NCBI RefSeq assembly: GCF_030052815.1
Contig: NC_079496.1
Coordinates: 79,163,652 to 79,227,651, forward strand
Source: Hevea brasiliensis
Lineage: Eukaryota > Streptophyta > Magnoliopsida > Malpighiales > Euphorbiaceae
Reading direction: 5' to 3'
DNA: 64,000 nt
The notes beneath the pieces are model-generated. The model was not told the origin of the DNA. It saw only the letters and a program-made list of their open reading frames with translations, and did no database searches. Made by a program: the position numbers and the translations under genes. This document shows, one piece after another, positions 46,687 through 60,132 of this stretch (positions are counted from its first letter, which is position 1; every line of letters starts with the position of its first letter).

Positions 46687-49617
46687 TGTGATACCCCTAT
46701 GTTTATTAGTTCTATACATTCCACTGTTTCCGTGACCAGTGTCTGCCTAGACAGTTGGGATGTGTAAAATCATATTTAAATCACCTAAAAAGCCACAAAT
46801 AAAAATTAATAATAATTACATAAAGGTAAAATAGAAATCAAGAAGACAAAGCATAATAGGTTAAATGAGCCGAGGCTACAGCGATAGATGACTGAACCGG
46901 GAAGTGACTGCAAGGTTAGTCGCTGTCCTATTTTCGAATGGGACCCTACGGCACTCCAAGCTTAGGGATAATTGAGAAGTTAGTGGAAATGTAAAAACCA
47001 TAGAAAAGAATTGAGAACAAGTTCAAATAATTAGATCAAAGTTCAGGAAGCAATCTAGCGTTATTGGTAAAACGGATCAGACCGGTAAGGGGCAATTCGG
47101 TCAATTCACCCTTAGAGGTGACTCTTGGCCTAAATGTTCAATAAAATATAGGAAATTAATATTTTGAAAAATAGATTTAAATTAAAGAGATTAATGAAAG
47201 AAAAGAAAATAAAAGGAAAGAAATTTCAAAATTGAAAAGCATTATGACATTATCATTGTGTAAGTATGACACAATAAAGAAATTAAATTAAATTAAATCA
47301 AATTTTGGGATAAGTATAACTTAGATTAGAATGAAAATTAAAAAAAGAAAAACATTTTAGTCTTATTCTTCAAGTGGTCGAGCCACTTTCTCTCTCTCAT
47401 CCTCTCCATTTTTCCTCCATTTTCACTCCAAATTCAAGGTCAAAACCTCACTTTCCCTCCATAAAACTTTCCCAAATTAGTAGAAAATCTTAAGTTGAGC
47501 CTTGAATCAAAGATTTGAAGAAAGAAAAATAAGAAAGAAAGAGGGAATTTCATGCTTTGAAGAGCTCCATTAAAGGCGAGTCTCTCTCTTAACTTCAATT
47601 GGTATATAAGTATAGAATTGAGGTTGAATAAATGACAATTGTTTAGAAAAGTGAAAAATTATGCATGCTATGATAGTGGTGGAATTCGGCCAGCTTTGTT
47701 AGGGTAAGGAAATTGATGAATTTGGTCAAATTATGCATGTTGAGTGATGTTGGATTGTGAAGTAAATTTATACGAATTATGCTAATTGGTGAGTTAGGGT
47801 TATGGTAGTTAAGGTTTGGTGTAAAATTAGGGATTTTTAAGAATTCATAACCAATTGATATTTTTTATGCTCAATCTGGTCAATTAGTGTACTTATGGAT
47901 GTAACTTGATAAATGAAAAAGAGTGAAGTTATGGTTAGGAACTTGATGTATTTTGGACAGATTGACCCCTGTCCACTTAGGATGTTATAAGTTGAATTAT
48001 GTTACTCCAATTGGTATGAGACTAATTGGAGATGAAAATAGGGTCATAAGGCAACATTTTTTATGCAGAAATCTTTCCCTAAAACTGACACCAAGTGGAT
48101 CTAAAATCTACTTGAATCCGGATTTGGTACCCTGTTACTGGGTGGAATTGACCAAATAAACAGTATATGTTCAAATGGTCATAACTTTGTGTAGAAAAGT
48201 CCAAATGATCTGATTTTTAATCATTGGAAAGATAGGACATAGTAGAACAACTTTCATGAAGAACACAAGCCCAAAATCTAGCCATAACCTAGTCAATTTG
48301 TCAACCAAAATTGGCTCACCAAAACTGCCAGAACCCTACATTGCCCAGAATTCTGGAATCTGACTAATCCGGCCAGTTATGGTTAAAAGACCATAACTTG
48401 AGCTACAAAACTTCAAATGGAGTGATTTAAAAAGGGAATTAAATCTAAGACATTAAGGAACAACTTTGATGGAGAAAAGTGGCCAAATTTCCACTGTAGA
48501 TATGTCCAATGGAATAGTAAATCCAAGTGACCAAAACTAAAATTTTGGAATTTCTCTTAAGGAGTTTTGAATTTCAATTGGCAATCAATGCTAACACAAT
48601 TGTAATCCAAAATGTGGTATATGGGTGTAATTAGAACTAGTATACCCCTTAAGTATGAAAAAATCAACATTTTAAAATGAATAGTGAAGTGAATAGTAAC
48701 CACAAATGCACCAAATGCAAAGGACTCAAATTTTATAAATCTATTGGGGTAGATTAAGTCTACAAAATTTAATTGTTGAATTATTTATTAGAAATGAGTT
48801 GAATGAGTATTGAAATACTTTAAATTGTGTATTTCAGTAGAAAAAGACACTGGGAAGAATAAGGAAAAAGTAAGTCAAGGCAGAGAGGCGATTCATTAGA
48901 TGTTTGTGCACAACAACTACCCCTTTTTGATTTTCAAATTGAATTTTGAATGAAATGAGTTGTGAAATTAATTTATGGCCTTATTTATACTGAATACTTT
49001 GATTGATAAAATTTTGTGTTGCTAGCCCTAAATTTTTGAGAAATTATTTTAAATAAAATACGAAAGTGAATTAAATGATATTTTGATGCTTGGAAAATTG
49101 CTGAAATGATTTGAAACCACAGTGTCATGACTATATGTTTGAATTCCTCACTATCTTGCCTAGAGGGATGAATTAGATTTGTATTCTCTCTCTGATTGAA
49201 GTGTTGAGGTGTGTACCAGTTAAGAACGAATTGAATGAGTACTCATATATTGTGCTAACTAGCCTTGGTATTCCTCATTAGCCTTTGGCTATTGGGTTCA
49301 ATTGGATATTGGTGTCATGATTAAGCTGTGTGACCTTTCAAAAGAATTTGTGTTGTGATTTATGGAATGAAATCTGGCTTTAGAAATACAGCATAATTTG
49401 TATGTATTTAATCTTTCAATTGATTTAGTAAAATTTTGACTTAATTGTTGTGTCAATTATTATTACTTATCTTTAAGTTGTGCACCACTGAGTTTTTGGC
49501 TCAGTGATAGCTTTTTATTGCTGTCGCAGGTAAGGAGACAGATAAAGCAGCAGAGTAGGCTACTAGTGACGTGCAGTGATCATTATTTTGGAGACATTAC
49601 CGGGTATATAGAAAATA
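46687..49617 (+). mobile_element. Truncated gypsy LTR A, plus strand
   Basis: Begins TGTGATACCCCTATG and shares the start, the GAGCCGAGGCTACAGCGATR-type block (near 46870) and the GCTGTCGCAGG block (near 49520) with the complete LTR at 53342-57043 read on the opposite strand. It is cut by LTR B at 49618 before its own end. It contains a CCAATTGG-type hairpin (48007-48029) and two similar units of about 200 bp starting near 48180 and 48390. No coding sequence is seen. Confidence 0.75.
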
Positions 49618-51011
49618 TGTAATGCCCTCACTTTAGGTAATCCGTACATTCTACTGTTCCGATAACTAACGTCTGTTCAGATAGCCAGGATGTCTGGAAC
49701 TACACTTAGACTATAGTAAGAAAACATAAATTGACTGAATAAAGACTAAATAAAATTAAAGAAAAGTAAAAGAAGCGAAGTACAGCTCGGTTAAACAAGC
49801 CGGAGTCACGGCGATGGATGACCATACTGAGAAGCGACTGTGAAATTAATTGCCAACCCTAGACCTGCGAGGAACTCTAGGAGATAATTTTGGGACTTAA
49901 TTAACGGTCTAATGAGGCATAAATGACATTAAAAATTTCAAAGAAAATTCAGGAGAATTTATTTATCGGTACAGATAAAAAATAACCCGATGAGCCTAAT
50001 GAAGGGCATTTTGATCATTTCAACCCCAGAGATGAATTTTGACCTAAATGCCAATTAAAATAAGAGAGATTAAAACACATAAAATAAATTAAATCATGAA
50101 TTATGGTATGAAAATTGGGAAAAGAAAAGAAAAGAAAAAGAAATAAAAACTTATTACATGGGCATGATGTCATAATGATATCATTTAAATTATTTAACCA
50201 ATGGGAAATTGACAAAAGGTTATTAAGAGATAAGAAGAGTTAAAAGAAGACAAATAATTAAATTGAAATCCTCTTCTTCTTACTCTTGCTTCCATGGCCG
50301 AGCCACACTCTCCATAGCTTTCTCTCCATTTTCTTCTTTCAAGCTCAATTTTCCTAAGCATTCCCACCTCAAAACCCTAGTTTACCTTCACTAAAATCCA
50401 TCTCCACATCACAAAGAAGCTCTAAGCAGCCACAAGGAGTAGAAATTTCAAAGTTTTAACAAGCCCAAGAAAGTGATCAAAGAGGTTAGTGCAAGATTAC
50501 TCTTCCTCTCTTCTTTAAGTATGTTAATCATGCCTAAGAAAGTGGAATTTGAATGAAATTGAAAAGAATTATTAACTAAATGCATGACCCAAATTTCGGC
50601 TAGCCTAGGGAAGTGAGGGATGTTGAATTTAATTGGATTAAAAATTTCAATCTTAGCTTAGATAACATGGAAGATGTGTTATATATGTTTAATTGCATGT
50701 GGTATGCATAAATTGAGGAAATTGAGTTAGGGTTTGACCTAACTATTAGGGTTTTGTGAAAATGCTTGAAATTGACGAAGTTGAGATTGTTTGTTGCTAT
50801 TTGGAAGTGCCATGTATGCTAATTGAAGTAAGGGAGTTGGAGAAAATTGAAAATTGGTAGTGCTTTTCTTGTGCAGGTTGTGGGACTTAATGAGAACAGT
50901 TTGGTTTTTGACTTATAATTGAAATTGTGTGGCTCCAATTGGTATGAGGCCAATTGGAGGTGAAACCAGACCCAAAATACTCTATTTTCCATGAAGAAAC
51001 TATGCCTAAAT
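49618..51011 (+). mobile_element. Truncated gypsy LTR B, plus strand
   Basis: Begins TGTAATGCCCTCAC with the same promoter-proximal block as LTR A (GCCGGAGTCACGGCGATGG near 49800). It is interrupted at about 51012 by LTR C, just after its CCAATTGG hairpin (50935-50957). No coding sequence is seen. Confidence 0.75.
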
Positions 51012-53341
51012 TGTAACACCCCTATTTGTATAGCCTGGTATATTTAACTGTTCCGGTGACCGGTGTCAGTCCGGACAATTAAGGGAATTAGAACCATACT
51101 TAAGACAACTAGATAAGATATAAACACAAATAATTAGTAATTGGCAATTAGTTAAGTATAAATAAGAAAAACAGAACATAAGAAGTTAAACGAGCTGAGA
51201 GTCATAGCGATGGGTGACCTTCTCGGGAAGGACTGCGAAGTCATTTCAAACTCAAATTTCGAACCGTAAAATGTGACACCGTGGTCCTTAGGACCCTTAT
51301 AAACACAGTGGAAAAGAGAAAATCATGAAAAAGAACTATTAAGCCAGTCAAATAATTAGGTCAGGGAGCTGAAAGAAATATAGAATTATTTGCAAACCGG
51401 GTTGAACCGGCGAGGGGCAATTTGGTCAATTGACCCTGAGAGCTGATTCCTGACCTAACTGTCAAATAAAATCGGAGAAAAGAAAATTTCAGGATCAAGA
51501 ATTAAATTAAATAACTATTGAAGAATTAAAAAAAGAAAAAGAATAAAAATGAGACTTATTACATCATGATGATGACATCGTATAAGATGTCAAAATTAAT
51601 TTTAATTGTTCAACCTTTTTGACCAAGTCAAATAGCTAAATAATTACAAAAAAAAAAGAAAAGAAAATAGGATTATGACATTACCCAAATGACATCATGC
51701 ATGACATTAAAAATAAATTCTATTTAATTTAATCTTTGACCAAGTCAATTATGTGGCATAAAAACAAAAATTCAAAAAGATTTTTTCACATCTTCTTTTT
51801 CTTATTCCCGTAGCTTTCTCCTCTCCCTCTCTTCTTACTTTGTTCCACCATTAAAGCTTAGATTTAAGCTTCTTAAACTTTAGATTTCACCCCCTAATCC
51901 TTGAGAATAATTATAGAAACCATTAAATTGACCCTCAAGAAGAAGATTTGGAGTAAGAAATTAAAAGAATTTGAAGATTTGAGGGAGATTGAAAAAGCTT
52001 CAATTAAGGTAAGTTTCCTCTTTTAATTTGAATTTGAATTGAATTTTTAGTATGAAATTGTGGTTAAACAAGATTTTAATTGCATAAAAACATGAAAAAT
52101 TTTCATGTAGAGGGACTAAGTTGAAATTCGGCTAGCATGAAGGGGAGGGTGATTTACATGATTTGAATGGTTTGAATGGGTTTAGAAACTTTAGTTAGTT
52201 GAATGGTTAGGATTAAAAACTTTGAAGGTAGTTAAATGCATGAGGTTGGTGAATTAGGGTTTTGAACATTAGGGTTTAGGGACCAAAAATGTGAAGAAGT
52301 CCTAAATGATGTCTTTGACATAGTTTAAGGAGAGAAATGGTCATATGTGACCTAATTAAGTGTGTTAGAGGTGTTTGAATCAAAGCCAAATTCGGATTGG
52401 GTATGCACCATGACCAAAAGTCAACTTTGAGGGACCAAAAATGGAATTTTACAAGTCCAATTGGTATGAGACCAATTGAGAATGAAAATAGGCACTAAAT
52501 GACACAATTTTCATTTAGGAAGCATGCCCAAAAAGTGACTAAAACCTAGTGAACAAATTGACCAAAGTTGAGAAATCACAGTCTGCCTCTGCACAAAATG
52601 ACTAAATGAATAGTGTTTGTTCATTTGGTCATAACTCGAACTAGGCAGGTCAAAATGACCTGAAATTTTACCAGTGATTAGATGGAATATAGACCTAAAA
52701 CTTTCATGAAGAACACTAACCACAAATTATGCTATTAACCCAATCAAATTACTGAGTAAAGTTGGTGACCTGAACCTACAGAACTGCAGATTTGCTATAT
52801 GAACAGTAAAGTTTCAATGACTATAACTCTCTCTAGAAAACTTCGATTTAGGTGATTCTTGAACCGATAGAAACCTAAGACATAGTAGAACATTTCATAT
52901 GAAGAAAATTAGACCAAATTATAGACTTAACTTGATCAAATTGCTGAACGAAGTTAGATCAATAAATCTGCAGAACCAAATTCTGCAGCATGAACAGTAA
53001 CCATAATTTAAGTATAACTTGAGCTACAAAACTCCAATTGGAGTGATTCAAAAAGGAGAATAAACTTAATACAATAGGGAACATTTTCTATGAAGAAAGT
53101 TTTACCAAATTCCAACAGAAAAGTGACCAATGGAATAGTGCAACCTTAGACACCAAAAACTGAAAATTGATAATTTTGCCTAAAATACTTAAGTGTTGAG
53201 AAAAGGACCAAAACCAACAAGTTTGGTGACCAAAATGTGGTATGTGGGTGAAGTTGGAGTTCCCATACCTATTAAGCCTTAGAAAGTCAATAATTTGACT
53301 TAAATAGTGTAGTGAATAGTAACCTGAAACACAAAATTTTA
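51012..53341 (+). mobile_element. Truncated gypsy LTR C, plus strand
   Basis: Begins TGTAACACCCCTATTTG. It has the CCAATTGG hairpin at 52457-52479 and three imperfect tandem units of about 190 bp (starting near 52631, 52822 and 53013), each built on a CATAACT...TATGAAGAA-type sequence. It is interrupted by the opposite-strand LTR at 53342. No coding sequence is seen. Confidence 0.75.
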
Positions 53342-56300
53342 TATCACACCCTACCCCTCTGTAAGGCATAATATGATCCCGTAGTATACCTAATGAATTA
53401 TCAACTCCGTCTACTGATAACCCATTAAATACACTATAAGGGATTTTAAAAACTTTTCTTACTTCTTTTTACAGTGGTGAGTACTATTTACAGGTGTTAA
53501 AAACTTTTTTTTGAACTGAAGTGAATCGGCTAACACATTTAGACTATTAGTAATTTCTGTAAAAATTTTGGCAGAGTGCCCTCTGTAATTTGGATAAAAC
53601 AGTTCTTCAAAAACCTGTAGAAAGCACTTCAATATTTTCCTCAGTCTCAAACTCCAACAAAATTCAACACAATCCACAATAATTTTTCAAAGACTGAGAT
53701 TAAAGAGATACAGTACAAATTTTAAAAGTCAAAATAACTCATAATTTATTTTACAACTTCAAGGTACAATTTTATTTTACAACTACTCAAAACCAAGAAC
53801 ATTATGTACATACAGTGGTCATACATTACAGTACAAAATGCAAAATGTAGTATACTCGTTATACCCGATAATCTCTCACTGGATGTACTAGCAGCCTAAT
53901 CTGCTGCCCTGTCTGTCTGTCTACCTGCGACAGCAATGAAAAACTATCGTGGAGACAATGTCTCAGTGGTTAACAATATTAACCAAATACAACTTTAAAT
54001 CACAAATCCCAAGTTATATAAATAGTGGATACTTAAAACCATAGTTAAATTCAAGACAGTAAATGTCAACAAGAATTTAAACTCCATTTCTCAATATCAC
54101 AATAATTTCAATAAATCAAATCATAATTAAATTCAAAAGACAGTGAATGTCAATAAGAATTTAACTCCATTTCACAATCTCATAATACATATCAATAAAC
54201 CACACACAGCTTAATCATGTTCCAAAGTTCAATTCGTCCCAAAAGCTGATAGCTAATGAGGTATTCAATTCGTCCCAAAAGTCAATGACTAATGAGGAAT
54301 AACATAGCTAGCTAGCAAAAATATGATTACTCATCCAATTCGTCCTCAACAGGCACATACCTCAACACTTCAGCCAGAGAGGGAATTCAATTCATCCCAC
54401 TAGACAAGCTAGCGAGGAATACAATCAATATACATGATAGCTGTGGTTTCAAACCATTTCCAATGCTTTTCAATCAATAAGTATCCATCAATATCATTCA
54501 AATAATTGTTCACAGTTTCAAATCATTTACAATGCTTTTCAAGCAATAAATATCCATCAAATATCATTCAAATAATTTTTCACAGTTTCACAATTCAAAA
54601 CAACAATATACAAATAGTCATAATTTATTTCAATTGAAAATAATTCAAAAGAAATAGCTATTGTGCACAAACCTCTGATAACTGTCTCCTGGTCTTGACT
54701 CAGTGTTTCCTTCCCTTTCCCTGAGTCTTTGCTAACTGAGAAACACAATTTGAAGTGTTTCAGTACTTAATTAAACTGTCTCTAACGATAATGTTTGATA
54801 AATAATTCACTGAATGCTATTATTTGCTTAATCAACCTAATATGTCGACCCTCGGTGCATTCTAGGTAATTTAGGTTTTAATGTTACTAACATGTCACTT
54901 TCGATAGTCTTTTAGGGTTGGTACATGTTACCAAGTTCATTTCCGTGTATACTGCATTTTCTTGCAATTTGCTGGATTCTAGGATACTAGTTTTACCTAG
55001 CCGGACGACCTAGTTCCCTCAGTTTTCGGTCAAAACTACAAACTTGTAGATCTATGTCTTATGGAACGCGGGGCAAAATTTAAGGTCATTCTGAGTTATG
55101 TAGACAAAGTTATGGTCATTTTACTATTACTGGTCAAATTGCACTAAAATTGGTCATTTTAGGTCAATTTTGGTTCGGCCAGTTTTTGGACCCGAACTTG
55201 TGCAAGCTTTTTGACTTGCTTATGGTACTTTCTGGGCTTTGGTGTATTCATAAGACTTGTAGATATAGGTCTTAACTATTCATGGTCAAAATTTCAGGTC
55301 AATTGGACCTGTTTTGAGTGAGTTATGGCCTAAACACTAACTGCTGCCCAAATGGTCAATTTTCAGGCCTTATTTGCACTTAATCCGGATTTGGTCATTT
55401 TTCAAGCTACCTTGCAAGCAGAATTTTGGTATGCTTTCTTCATGAAAGTTGTCACATTTTGTGTCTAGTCTCACCTCCAATTGGTCTCATACCAATTGGA
55501 GCCACACACTTAAAGTTCTAGGCCTAAAACTCAATCTGCTTTATTGCATTTCTTTCATACACATCAAGGATCACTCCTAACACTTACCAAACTCAATATT
55601 CAAGTCAATTTTGGTTGTATCATGACCTAAACATAATTTACAACACATTATAGGCCATTTTGGCAGCTTACAATTACATTCAACATACACAATAAAGTGC
55701 AGAATTTTTTCAACTCAATTTACAACAATTCAATCACCTAACCATAACACTTTTTTCATGTCCAACTACACACAATCATATATACACTCAAACTGCCCTA
55801 ACATCCAACATAATTCAACATTAATATACCATAAACCAAGCATGAATTCCAGAATTCTTCAAGAGTCAACAAACTGCCGCAATGGTACCTTTACATTCCA
55901 TTAATTTCCAAGCTTCAAATTTCAAATCACATTTACATATACTAAGTATACATCACCCAAACAATTTCCTACACAATATACATTTAATCAATCATTTAAT
56001 TCACCATTTACAAGCAAAAATAAATTGCCTTCAAAGTGTTTCCATGGCTGCCAAAAGTACACTCCCCATTCAACATCAAACCTCAAAAATCTCTCCATAA
56101 ATCAAACACCCATAACATCCTTACAAACTTTAATTAAACAATAATAAAAAACACAAACTTACCACTTTGGAAATTCTTCAAAACTCCACAAAAACTTTCC
56201 TTTCTTGCTGCCTATCTACTGCCCATGGTGTGGTGGTTACTTTTAGTGAAGAAACCCTAACCACTTGAAGCTTGGATCATGGATGCATGAAGCTCACAAA

Positions 56301-57043
56301 TGGGACAACAATGGTGGTTTGGGAGAAAAGTTGGATTCGGCAACTTTGAAGAATTTGTGGAAGAAGAAGATAAAATGGTTAGTGGTCCACTAATCTGTTC
56401 CATAATAATTTTTTAAGGTGTCCATAATGCTCCACTAATCTTTTTTTAACCTTATTATAGTTTAAAGTTTACATAATTGCACTTAATCCCCACATTTCCC
56501 TAAATTTCATTACCCATTTAATTTCCTTTTTCATGGGGTCCCCAAATTTAAATACTATTTATTTTTAATGGACATTTAGGTCAAAAGGCAACTCGGGGTG
56601 TCAAATGACTATAATGCCCTTGTTCGGGTTGCATTCCCGATTTTTCGGTAACACCGGGTTTTGTCCGTTTTTCGATTTCTCACTTTTCTTTGTACTAATT
56701 AATTAATTTTCATTTAATATTTCTAATGGTATTTGTATTTCAATAGGTGTCTATTTAAGTCCTAAAAATATTTTTCAGGGTTCCCCGCAGTCCAGGGCTA
56801 GTCAACGGTCCACGCCGTGACTTCCCGGTGCGGTCACCCATCGCTAGGGTTCTCGGCTCGCTTAACTTGGTTACACTTCTTTGCTATTATTTTCCCTTTA
56901 TTTTTCTTGTATTTTCTTTTCTGGTATTTTATTATTTTATGTCTCCTCACTCATATCGAAGTGTAGTTCTAGGCATTCTAGCTGTCTGGACTACACTTGT
57001 CATTGGAACAGTAGAATGCACTATCGAACATAGGGGTGTTACA
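53342..57043 (-). repeat. 3' LTR of the gypsy element
   Basis: About 3.7 kb; in element sense it starts TGTAACACCCC (57043) and ends at 53342, where TATCACACC replaces the TGTCACACC of the other LTR. It matches 61922-64000 closely over the part of the other LTR in view. It holds several internal tandem duplications, including repeated CAATTCGTCCC-type units at 54229-54400 and a unit of about 80 bp repeated at 54446-54600, and the CCAATTGG hairpin at 55477-55499. Confidence 0.85.
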
Positions 57044-57062
57044 ATTCTCCCCCCCCCCCCTT
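57044..57062 (-). promoter_or_regulatory. Polypurine tract of the gypsy element
   Basis: In element sense, AAGGGGGGGGGGGGAGAAT lies immediately before the 3' LTR, the expected primer for plus-strand synthesis. Twelve consecutive guanines make its exact length uncertain. Confidence 0.85.
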
Positions 57063-57094
57063 AAATAAATTTCGTCTCAAAATTTTACCTGGCG

Positions 57095-58639
57095 TTAGTC
57101 TGTGAACAGCTGTGGGTGCTGTCTCCTCATATCCTCTTCACGTTCCCAAGTAGCTTCCTGGCCTGAATGATGGTTCCACAGCACTTTAACCAGGTGTATC
57201 TGTTTATTCCTCAGCTGCTTCACCTCATAAGCCAGAATTTCTATGGGTTCTTCCTCATATGAGAGGTCTGGATTTACCTCAATCTCTTCAACTGATAGTA
57301 CATGAGATGGGTCAGATCTGTACCTCCTTAACATGGACACATGGAAGACATTGTGTATCCTTACTAACTCCGGAGGTAATGCCAACCGATATGCCAAAGG
57401 ACCCGCTCTTTCCAGAACTTCATATGGTCCGATGAAACGAGGACTCAGTTTCCCCTTTCTGCCAAATCTCATAATCCTCTTCTAAGGAGAAACTTTGAGG
57501 AATACTTTATCACCCACTGCATATTCAATATCTCTTCTCTTCAGATCAACATAGGACTTCTCACGGTCTGATGCAGCCTTGAGTCTATCTCTGATCAATC
57601 TGATCTTTTCCTCTGTCTGCTGAACAATTTCTAGCCCAATCATCTTCCTTTCACCTACTTCATCCCAACATAAGGGAGTTCTGCACTTTCTGCCATACAA
57701 AGCTTCATATGGAGGCATCCCAATGCTTGATTGGTAGTTGTTGTTATAAGCAAACTCAATCAAAGGCAAGTGTGTATCCCAACTACCTTCAAATTCAATC
57801 ACACAAGCCCGTAGCATATCCTCCAATATCTGAATAACCCTCTCGGTGGTCATGCATGCGTGGGTGGAATCTTTGTCTTTGAAGTTCAATCTAATTCCTA
57901 GGGCTCTTTGAAGACTATCCCAGAATCTAGAAGTGAACGTAGGATCTCTATCAGACACAATTGATACTGGCACTCCATGCAATTTTACAATCTCATATAT
58001 GTACAATCTGGCCAATCTTTCCAGGCTATAGTCCATCCGCACTGGCAAAAAGTGAGCAGACTTGGTCGATCATCAACTATAACCCATCTTGCATCATGAC
58101 TATTACGTGTCCTTGGGAGTCCTGTAACAAAATCCATAGTTATTTGTTCCCATTTCCACTGCATCGACAAAGGATGTAACAAACCAGCTGGAACTTGATG
58201 TTCTGCCTTTACTTGCTGACAAGTTAGGCATTTGGAAACAAACTCAGCTATATCTCTCTTCATACCCATCCACCAGTAATGCTCTTTCAGCCCTCTGTAC
58301 ATTTTAGTTCCACCAGGGTGCATAGCAAAAGGAGACTCATGTGCTTCCTTCATAATAACTTGTCTCAATTCTACATCACTAGGAACGCACAGTCTGCCCT
58401 GATGTAGTAATAAACCATCATTTCTCATAGAGAATTCAGGTTTCTTGCCCTGCTGGACTTCTTTCAGTAGCTTCTGATATTTATCATCACTCTGAGTAGC
58501 CATTCTGATCTGATCAATCAACACTGGCTGTAAATGCCATGCAACTACTGTCTGTCCCTCATCATCAATCTCTAAACTGGCATGCTGTGCTTTCATTTCA
58601 TATACCATAGACAAAGGAGAAACTCTGAGACTTACCATA
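57095..58639 (-). pseudogene. Integrase with C-terminal chromodomain, gypsy element
   Basis: The integrase zinc-binding HHCC region is visible near 58220-58350 (MHPGGTKMY, then [11 protein letters not shown]). Catalytic core positions follow: DFVTGLP (58120-58150), VSDRDPTF (near 57950) and the glutamate in TERVIQILEDML (near 57840). The frame changes near 58055, beside a short GATGATCGACC stretch, and a TAG lies at 57482-57484 before the C-terminal part. The last 125 codons carry the GPYEVLER-like beta-domain and a chromodomain (about residues 70-122, ending near WEREEDMRRQHPQLF). The segment just before the catalytic glutamate is shorter than usual for the family. It would insert element DNA; the chromodomain directs targeting to chromatin. 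Confidence 0.85.
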
Positions 58640-60132
58640 GTATTGCGACTTAAGGCGTCAGCCACAACATTTGCTTTCCCTAGCTGATAGTCTATTAAAC
58701 AATCATAGTCTTTAATCAGTTCTAACCATCTCCTCTGCCTCAAATTTAATTCCTTCTGGGTGCCCAAATACTTCAAGCTCTTGTGATATGTGTAAATGTA
58801 GCATTTCTCCCCATACAAATAGTGTCTCCAGATCTTCAGAGCAAAAACAATAGCTGCTAGCTCCAGATCATGTGTTGGGTAGTTCCTCTCATGCGGTTTC
58901 AGCTGACGTGATGCATAAGCAATGACATTCCGATCTTGCATCAGTACACAGCCTAACCCATTGTGAGAAGCATCACTATAAACTGTGTATTCTTAACCCG
59001 GAGTAGCTAAAGTGAGGACTGGAGCTTCAGTTAAACACCTCTTCAACTCATCAAAACTCTGCTGACATTTATCTGTCCACTGAAATTTTACATCTTTCCG
59101 AAGCAGTTTGGTCAGTGGAGAAGATAACATAGAAAACCCTTTCACAAACCGACGGTAATATCCAGCTAAACCCAGAAAGCTGCGAATTTCTGTGATGTTC
59201 CTGGGTGGCTTCCAATTAAGCATAGCTTCTACCTTGCTGGAATCTACCTTGATCCCTTCAGCTGACACAACATGTCCCAACAAGGAGATTTCTTTCAGCC
59301 AAAATTCACATTTCGATAATTTGGCGTATAGCTGTTTCTCCCTTAAAGTCTGCAGTACAATCCACAGATGTCTATCATGCTCCTCTGCATTCCTCGAGTA
59401 TATCAAAATGTCATCAATAAACACCACCACAAATTGGTCGAGATATGGTCTGAAGATAGTGTTCATCAGATCCATAAAAGCAGCTGGAGCATTTGTTAAC
59501 CTGAATGGCATTACTAGAAACTCATAGTGGCCATACCGAGTTCTGAAAGCAGTTTTTGGAATACTCTGCTCTTGTACCTTCAATTGATAATAACCAGATC
59601 GCAAATCAATTTTGGAGAATACAGCTGCACCCTTCAACTGATCAAACAGATCATCAATGCGAGGCAATTGATATCTATTCTTTATTGTCACCTTATTCAA
59701 CTGCCGATAATCTATACATAAGCGGAGAGTACCATCCTTCTTCTTAACAAACAACACTGGTGCTCCCCAAGGTGACACACTAGGGCGGATGAAGCCCTTT
59801 TCAAGTAATTCTTGCAATTGTATCTTCAACTCCTTCAACTTTGCTGGTGCCATTCTGTATGGTGTTATGGAGATTGGATCCACACCAGGCATAACATTAA
59901 TTTCAAACTGCACTTCTCTTTCTGGAGGTAATCCTGGCAATTCATCAGAAAACACATCTAGAAAGTCATATACTGTAGGGATGTCCTTCAATGCTGGACT
60001 CCCCACTTGGGTGTCTACCACATGTGCCAAGTATGCTTCACACCCCTTTCTGATCATTTTTCTGGCTAGTGCAGCCAAAATGATATTTGATGGCAATAAC
60101 TACCTCTCTCCATGTATTACCACATCACTATA
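58640..60132 (-). pseudogene. Reverse transcriptase and RNase H, gypsy element
   Basis: Open from 60096 to a TAA at 58993-58995 (367 codons). The RT motifs are [13 protein letters not shown], then [16 protein letters not shown], and the catalytic FIDDILIYS near 59400-59424, followed by the LLGHVVS and [14 protein letters not shown] connection. RNase H continues in the same frame after the stop (YSDAS, then ELAAIV, and ADALSR near 58650). The usual TDH aspartate is replaced: the copy reads YTYHKSLKY near 58775. A TAG at 60100-60102 precedes the open stretch. Confidence 0.9.

Noticed and set aside
47953..48159. Small open frame of 68 codons in LTR A
   Set aside because: It lies inside an LTR, has no homologue I recognise, and overlaps the conserved CCAATTGG hairpin; chance is sufficient.
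55882..56100. Plus-strand frame of 72 codons rich in His/Asn/Ser
   Set aside because: Lies within the 3' LTR of the gypsy element, antisense to it, with low-complexity composition and no recognisable domain.
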